Made by a program: the position numbers and the translations under genes
In this document: positions 59,968 through 64,000 of the stretch, piece by piece
Position numbering within the stretch: the stretch's first letter is position 1
Layout of the letters: each line of letters starts with the position of its first letter
Notes under the pieces: model-generated
Database searches by the model: none
What the model saw: the letters and a program-made list of their open reading frames with translations, nothing else
Told to the model about the DNA's origin: nothing
Assembly (NCBI GenBank): GCA_016702645.1
Contig: JADJDP010000050.1
Span: forward strand, 1 to 64,000
Direction: 5' to 3'
DNA from: Flavobacteriales bacterium
GTDB lineage: Bacteria > Bacteroidota > Bacteroidia > Flavobacteriales_F > PHOS-HE28
Length of the DNA stretch: 64,000 nt

Positions 59968-61908
59968 TCAACCCTGCCCCAACTGCTCCGTGATACGCTC
60001 GTTCACCAAGGCGGCGAAGGCATCCGGTGTCATGGCACCGATATCGCCTTTGCCCTGTTCCCGCACCGAGATGGTTCCATCGGCCTGTTCCTTCTCCCCG
60101 AGGATGAGCATGTAGGGGGCCTTGGCCAGTTCGGCATCGCGAATCTTCCGGCCGATCTTTTCGTTGCGGTCGTCCACACTGGTGCGGATGCCGAGTTTGC
60201 CCAAGGCCTTGCTGGCCTCGTTGGCCGCATCCACGAACTTGTCGCTGATGGGCAGCACGATAGCCTGTTCAGGTGTAAGCCAAAGCGGGAAGCGCCCGGC
60301 GGTATGCTCGATGATCACGGCCAGGAAGCGCTCCAAGCTTCCAAATGGAGCGCGATGGATCATCACCGGACGGTGCCGGGCGTTGTCGCTGCCCACGTAC
60401 TCCAGTTCGAAGCGCTCGGGAAGGTTGTAGTCCACTTGGATGGTGCCGAGTTGCCACTTCCGGCCCAAGTCCTTCACCATGAAGTCCAGCTTTGGACCGT
60501 AGAAGGCCGCCTCACCGTATTCGACCACCGTCTTCAAGCCACTGGCGGCTGCGGCATCGATAATGGCTTGTTCCGCCTTCTCCCAATTGGCCTCGCTGCC
60601 GATGTACTTGCTCCGGTCCACCTTGTCGCGCAGGCTCACCTGTGCTTCGAAGCTCTCGAAGCTCAACGCCTTTAGGACCAGAAGGACAAGGTCGATCACC
60701 TTCATGAATTCTTCCTTCACCTGGTCTGGGCGGCAGAAGAGGTGCGCATCATCTTGGGTGAAGCCACGAACACGCGCCAGACCGTGCAGTTCGCCGCTCT
60801 GTTCGTATCGGTAAACGGTTCCGAATTCGGCAAGGCGAAGTGGGAGGTCCTTGTAGCTGCGTGGGCGGCTGGCGAAGATCTCGCAGTGGTGCGGGCAGTT
60901 CATGGGCTTCAGCATGAAGAGCTCGCCTTCCTGAGGCGTGCTGATCGGCTGAAAGCTGTCCTTGCCATATTTCTCCCAGTGACCGCTGGTCTCGTAGAGC
61001 GCCTTGCTGCCTATATGGGGCGTGGCCACCTGCACATAGCCGGCGGCCTCCTGGGCCGTCTTCATGAAGTTGATCAGGCGCTCGCGCAACGCGGCCCCTT
61101 TGGGCAACCATAGAGGAAGACCAGCACCAACGCGCTCACTGAAGGTAAAAAGGTCCAGTTCCTTGCCCAGCTTTCGATGGTCGCGCTTTCTGGCCTCCTC
61201 CAACAGCACCAGGTATTCATCCAATTCCTTCTGTTTCGGAAAGGTGATGGCGTACAAGCGGGTGAGTTGCTTACGCTTCTCATCACCCCTCCAATAAGCG
61301 CCGGCCACGCTCATCACCTTGGCCGCCTTGATGAAGCTGGTGTCGGGGATATGCGGCCCACGGCAGAGGTCGGTGAAGTTGCCTTGGGTGTAGAAGGTGA
61401 TCTGTCCGTCCTCGAGGCCTTCGAGCAACTCCAACTTGTACTCGTCGCGTTTCTCTTTGAAATAGGCGATCGCGCCGGCCTTGCTGACCTCCTTGCGCTC
61501 GAAAACCAGTTTCTTGCTAGCTAGTTCCTTCATCTTGGCCTCGATGGCACCGAAGTCACCGTCGCCAATGGTCTTGTCGCCAAGGTCGAGATCGTAGTAG
61601 AAGCCGTTCTCGATGGGTGGGCCGATCCCGAACTTGGTGCCCGGGTAGAGCGCCTCGATCGCTTCCGCGAGCAAGTGCGCCGAGGAATGCCACATCGTGG
61701 CCTTGCCATCGGGGTCGTTCCAGGTAAGGAGCGCAAGGGTGCAATCGCCGGGCAGGGGGCGGTTCGCATCGCGGACCTCGCCGTTCACTTTCGCGCTGAG
61801 CACATTGCGGGCAAGGCCTTCGCTGATGTTGCGGGCCACATCCATGGCCGTTGCTCCTTGCTCGAATTCCCGGACGCTTCCGTCCGGCAGGGTCACCTTG
61901 ATCTTCAT
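59968..61908 (-). CDS. thrS: Threonyl-tRNA synthetase
   Basis: Charges tRNA-Thr. The start at 61908 gives the TGS domain (KIKVTLPDGSVREFEQGATA), and the editing domain motif WHSSAHLLAEAIEALYPGTK follows. The catalytic class II core shows LPLWLPKGAALRERLINFM, FMLKPMNCPHHCEIFASRPR, and RVRGFTQDDAHLFCRPDQVK. The anticodon-binding domain runs from FPLWLTPEQAIVLPI to the end. 646 residues, intact. First gene of the operon with infC, rpmI and rplT, a common arrangement. Confidence 0.97.
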   Translation of the reverse strand: MKIKVTLPDGSVREFEQGATAMDVARNISEGLARNVLSAKVNGEVRDANRPLPGDCTLALLTWNDPDGKATMWHSSAHLLAEAIEALYPGTKFGIGPPIENGFYYDLDLGDKTIGDGDFGAIEAKMKELASKKLVFERKEVSKAGAIAYFKEKRDEYKLELLEGLEDGQITFYTQGNFTDLCRGPHIPDTSFIKAAKVMSVAGAYWRGDEKRKQLTRLYAITFPKQKELDEYLVLLEEARKRDHRKLGKELDLFTFSERVGAGLPLWLPKGAALRERLINFMKTAQEAAGYVQVATPHIGSKALYETSGHWEKYGKDSFQPISTPQEGELFMLKPMNCPHHCEIFASRPRSYKDLPLRLAEFGTVYRYEQSGELHGLARVRGFTQDDAHLFCRPDQVKEEFMKVIDLVLLVLKALSFESFEAQVSLRDKVDRSKYIGSEANWEKAEQAIIDAAAASGLKTVVEYGEAAFYGPKLDFMVKDLGRKWQLGTIQVDYNLPERFELEYVGSDNARHRPVMIHRAPFGSLERFLAVIIEHTAGRFPLWLTPEQAIVLPISDKFVDAANEASKALGKLGIRTSVDDRNEKIGRKIRDAELAKAPYMLILGEKEQADGTISVREQGKGDIGAMTPDAFAALVNERITEQLGQG

Positions 61909-62064
61909 CTGTTCGCCAACACCACCATACAAGCGGTGGTCGAAGGGGCCGCGAAAGTAGCTGCCCAGTTGCGATGCTTTGGCCGCAAGGGCACAAAGAC
62001 GCGGAGAACCCAAGGTAAGCCACCTTCTTCGCTCCACTTTGCGCCTTCGCGTCCAGCCTATCTC
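61909..62064 (-). other. thrS upstream region with a degenerate inverted repeat
   Basis: No gene is seen. The arm ggccgcaagggcacaaagac (61981-62000) faces ctttgcgccttcgcgtcc (62037-62054). It is the same kind of element as at 30804-30870. No T-box-like structure or convincing attenuator could be recognised by eye. Confidence 0.4.
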
Positions 62065-62070
62065 CAAAAG

Positions 62071-62099
62071 GCAACGGGACCCCGAGGAGGTCCCGCTGC
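62071..62099 (-). terminator. Terminator after the TPR protein gene
   Basis: The arms gcaacgggacc (62071-62081) and ggtcccgctgc (62089-62099) pair with one mismatch. On the minus strand cttttgg follows. Confidence 0.7.
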
Positions 62100-62141
62100 C
62101 GCCCGAGGGTCCGTTCGGGTTGTCGGCACAGGAAGGCCGGC

Positions 62142-62855
62142 TTACTCGCAGTTGATCAGGATCATTTCCTCCACGCTCTTGTCGCCAAGGTCGTGGGCCA
62201 GGTGCAGGGCTGCGCAAGCATCTTGGCGGCGGTCCATGCGGAAATAGATGGTGGCCATTTGAACATGGGCTTGGTCCAAGGTCGGGTCCAGTTCAAGGGC
62301 GCGTTCCAGGTCGGCAAGAGCATCTTCGTCCTGGTGCATGGCAGCGAGTGCAATGCCACGATCGCACCACCCGAAGGCATTATACGGCGCGATCTGGATC
62401 AATTGATCGTAGTGGCTCTTGGCAGCCACAAGGTCGTTCCTGATCATAGCGAAGTGCCCAAGGTGCAAGAGGGCATGTTCGGCTGCTGGACCAGTAGGAC
62501 GCATTCCAAGGATCCGTTGGAGGTCCGCGGTCGCACTTTGTTCGGCTCCCAAGCGCGCTCGTACCTCGGCGCGGCGTAGCAGGCTATGGACGTCGTCCGG
62601 TGTAAGGGTGACTGCCCGGTCGAAATCCTGCAATGCGCCAGTAAGGTCCCCTTTGCCCAGACGATTCACGCCGCGGTAGTACCAGGTCTTGGAGTTGTTG
62701 GGATCCACGGATACAGCGCGGGTGAAAGCCTGCTCTGCGGTGGCGTGGTCGTCCTTGCGCAAAGCGCTCATGCCAGCGAGCATGTCACTATCGGCACTTT
62801 GTGCGCAAAGCGAAGTCGTCGCGGCGAAGAGGAGGGAGGCGGAAATGGTTCTCAT
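62142..62855 (-). CDS. Exported tetratricopeptide repeat protein
   Basis: A periplasmic or lipid-anchored scaffold. A signal peptide (ASLLFAATTSLCAQSADS) precedes about five TPR units of 34 residues: DHATAEQAFTRAVSVDPNNS, GDLTGALQDFDRAVTLTPDD, DLVAAKSHYDQLIQIAPYNA, DEDALADLERALELDPTLDQ. It ends with Cys- and acidic-rich LGDKSVEEMILINCE. 237 residues, intact. Partner unknown. It is divergent from the DoxX-family gene. Confidence 0.85.
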   Translation of the reverse strand: MRTISASLLFAATTSLCAQSADSDMLAGMSALRKDDHATAEQAFTRAVSVDPNNSKTWYYRGVNRLGKGDLTGALQDFDRAVTLTPDDVHSLLRRAEVRARLGAEQSATADLQRILGMRPTGPAAEHALLHLGHFAMIRNDLVAAKSHYDQLIQIAPYNAFGWCDRGIALAAMHQDEDALADLERALELDPTLDQAHVQMATIYFRMDRRQDACAALHLAHDLGDKSVEEMILINCE

Positions 62856-62949
62856 GGCGGGCCGTGCAACGAGCTTTCTTGGGAAAAGTTCCCGATCGGT
62901 TGTGGATACTTCCTGCGGTCACAACCCAACACCGGGCAGGGGAGCCCGG

Positions 62950-62957
62950 TAGTTTCG
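62950..62957 (+). promoter_or_regulatory. Candidate -7 element TAGTTTCG for the DoxX-family gene
   Basis: The octamer fits TAnnTTTG with one change, 17 bases before ATG 62975. Confidence 0.3.
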
Positions 62958-62974
62958 GCCCAAGCTCAAGGCCC

Positions 62975-63373
62975 ATGATCATCAACAGCGAACCCGTTTC
63001 CGAGGACTTCGGTTATTTCTTCCTGCGGGTAACCGCCGGCGGAACCATGCTGTGGCAGCACGGCTGGCCCAAGCTCATGGGTTTTGCCGACCGTATGGAC
63101 ACCTTCGCCGACCCTTTTGGGTTGGGTAGCACTTTTTCGCTCATCCTCATCCTTATCGCGGAGGTGCTTTGCACAACCCTCGTGGTGCTGGGTCTTTGGA
63201 CCAGGGCAGCCTTGGTTCCGTTGATCATCGCCATGGCAGTGGTCGCGTTCATGGTGAAGGGAGATGCTGACTTTCCGGCGAAGGAGTTGGCCTTCGTCTA
63301 CTTCTTCGCTTTCGTGACTTTGCTGTTCACCGGAAGTGGTCGCTTCTCCGTGGATCGCATTTCGTTCCGTTGA
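62975..63373 (+). CDS. DoxX family membrane protein
   Basis: A small inner-membrane protein with four hydrophobic helices (around residues 8-30, 48-75, 78-96 and 103-125). The family start is VSEDFGYFFLRVTAGGTMLW with QHGWPKLMGF. LILIAEVLCTTLVVLGLWTR and LIIAMAVVAFMVKGDADFPA follow. 132 residues from ATG 62975. The same frame extends upstream without a hydrophobic start, so the internal ATG is preferred. Members are linked to sulfur or redox membrane functions, but the substrate here is unknown. Confidence 0.85.
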   Translation: MIINSEPVSEDFGYFFLRVTAGGTMLWQHGWPKLMGFADRMDTFADPFGLGSTFSLILILIAEVLCTTLVVLGLWTRAALVPLIIAMAVVAFMVKGDADFPAKELAFVYFFAFVTLLFTGSGRFSVDRISFR

Positions 63374-63467
63374 AGACCACGAAGGATCCTGAGAATGGAA
63401 CGCTCCCGGCGATGTCGGTCCGGGCCGTCCGTCTATCTTCCCGCCGCCCAGACAAAACCACGCGCAC

Positions 63468-64000
63468 ATGAAGCAACATTCCTCGTCCGTTCTCGCGATC
63501 GCAGCAACGCTTTTCACCCTGCCGGTCGGAGCCCAGATCGCCTTTACTGCGAACAGTTCGTTGCTTTCCGGCACCTACGGGAATCCGAGTTGTGTGGTGG
63601 ACATGAACGGCGACCATCTAGATGATGTGGTGCGCTTCAATGGGAATACGATGACCATTGCCTACCAGCAAGCTGGGGGTGGATTCGTACAGGTGAACGC
63701 GGTGACCGCCACGGTGAACCCGAACTGGAGCATCAGCGTGGGCGATCTGGATGCCAACGGCTACAACGACGTACTCATCGGTAACGGCAGCGCCAACTCT
63801 TTCCTACGGGCCAATAGTGATGGAACCGCATACACGGAGCAGTACTTCTCCCCGTACATCTTCAGCCAGCGCACGAACATGGCGGACATCAACAACGATG
63901 GCTTGTTGGACGCTTGGAGCTGCCATGATGTGGGCCTGAGCAAACCCTACCGGAACACGGGTGGTGGTGTGATGGTGGAAGATCAGAGCCTGATCCAGCA
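63468..64000 (+). CDS. Exported FG-GAP/VCBS-repeat protein, cut by the window end
   Basis: The gene starts at ATG 63468 and remains open to the last base, so only the first 177 or so residues are seen. A signal peptide (SSSVLAIAATLFTLPVGAQI) is followed by calcium-loop-bearing FG-GAP/VCBS repeats: CVVDMNGDHLDDVVRFNG, VGDLDANGYNDVLIGNG and ADINNDGLLDAWSCHD. Such repeats form integrin-like beta-propellers in secreted proteins. A type IX sorting domain would be expected beyond the window but is not visible. Confidence 0.8.
   Translation, partial: MKQHSSSVLAIAATLFTLPVGAQIAFTANSSLLSGTYGNPSCVVDMNGDHLDDVVRFNGNTMTIAYQQAGGGFVQVNAVTATVNPNWSISVGDLDANGYNDVLIGNGSANSFLRANSDGTAYTEQYFSPYIFSQRTNMADINNDGLLDAWSCHDVGLSKPYRNTGGGVMVEDQSLIQ

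Noticed and set aside
61909..62064. Possible T-box or attenuator before thrS
   Set aside because: No specifier loop or antiterminator sequence could be recognised, and T-boxes are not expected in this phylum. The pairing arms are better explained as a dispersed repeat.

Overview
The window looks like a chromosomal stretch of a high-GC member of the Bacteroidota, most probably a Flavobacteriales lineage. The evidence is the set of family-specific proteins: C-terminal type IX secretion sorting domains of both the A kind (S8 protease, CUB-like protein, alpha/beta hydrolase) and the gliding-motility B kind, SprB-type repeats, an OmpA/PD40 protein, DUF4294, DUF2141 and delta-60 (DUF5122) proteins. 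It is supported by promoter-like TAnnTTTG or TAnnTTCG motifs upstream of many genes. Coding density is high, no rRNA, tRNA or CRISPR was recognised, and no stretch longer than about 300 bases lacks a gene or gene remnant.

Layout. 1-2911: a broken minus-strand cluster of lolD, a delta-60 repeat protein and a small membrane protein, with a second diverged copy of the lolD 3' end behind the delta-60 gene. 3027-9430: sucC, a K+/H+ antiporter, an alpha/beta hydrolase, an exported YwqK-like protein, a biotin carboxylase and a DUF4294 protein. 9487-17398: polysaccharide and envelope genes on the minus strand (GT2, NAD-dependent epimerase, GT39-like mannosyltransferase; then a lipoprotein and a WcaJ-like sugar transferase), with 3-hydroxybutyryl-CoA dehydrogenase and a Gfo/Idh/MocA oxidoreductase. 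17484-29085: pcm, an outer-membrane barrel protein, lipoproteins, nnrE-nnrD, a Sua5/YrdC protein, an FSA/transaldolase, a YwqK protein, mnmA, an S8 protease, aat and a DUF2141 protein. 29082-33176: a KDO-type operon (kdsA, a transaldolase-CBS fusion, a KdsC-like phosphatase) preceded by an FAH-family hydrolase and a DnaQ-like exonuclease. 33231-43277: an OmpA/PD40 protein, a 2-oxoacid dehydrogenase E2, a GT2/sugar-transferase fusion and a giant SprB-repeat surface protein. 43410-49262: an acyltransferase, a thiol-fold exported protein, a cyclophilin, a DEAD-box helicase, a TPR histidine kinase and cutC. 49259-58376: a decayed beta-mannosidase, a CUB-like surface protein, a barrel protein, a secreted alpha/beta hydrolase and a secreted endonuclease I. 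58540-61908: thrS-infC-rpmI-rplT. 62142-64000: a TPR protein, a DoxX protein and an FG-GAP protein cut by the window end.

The main lead is the kdsA / transaldolase-CBS / kdsC-like operon. The middle gene carries the regulatory CBS pair typical of the arabinose-5-phosphate isomerase KdsD, but fused to an FSA-type aldolase with altered active-site residues instead of the SIS isomerase domain.

About a third of the genes carry single-base indels, many in short homopolymers. Most look like sequencing or assembly errors rather than biology, so composite coordinates are given for those genes.
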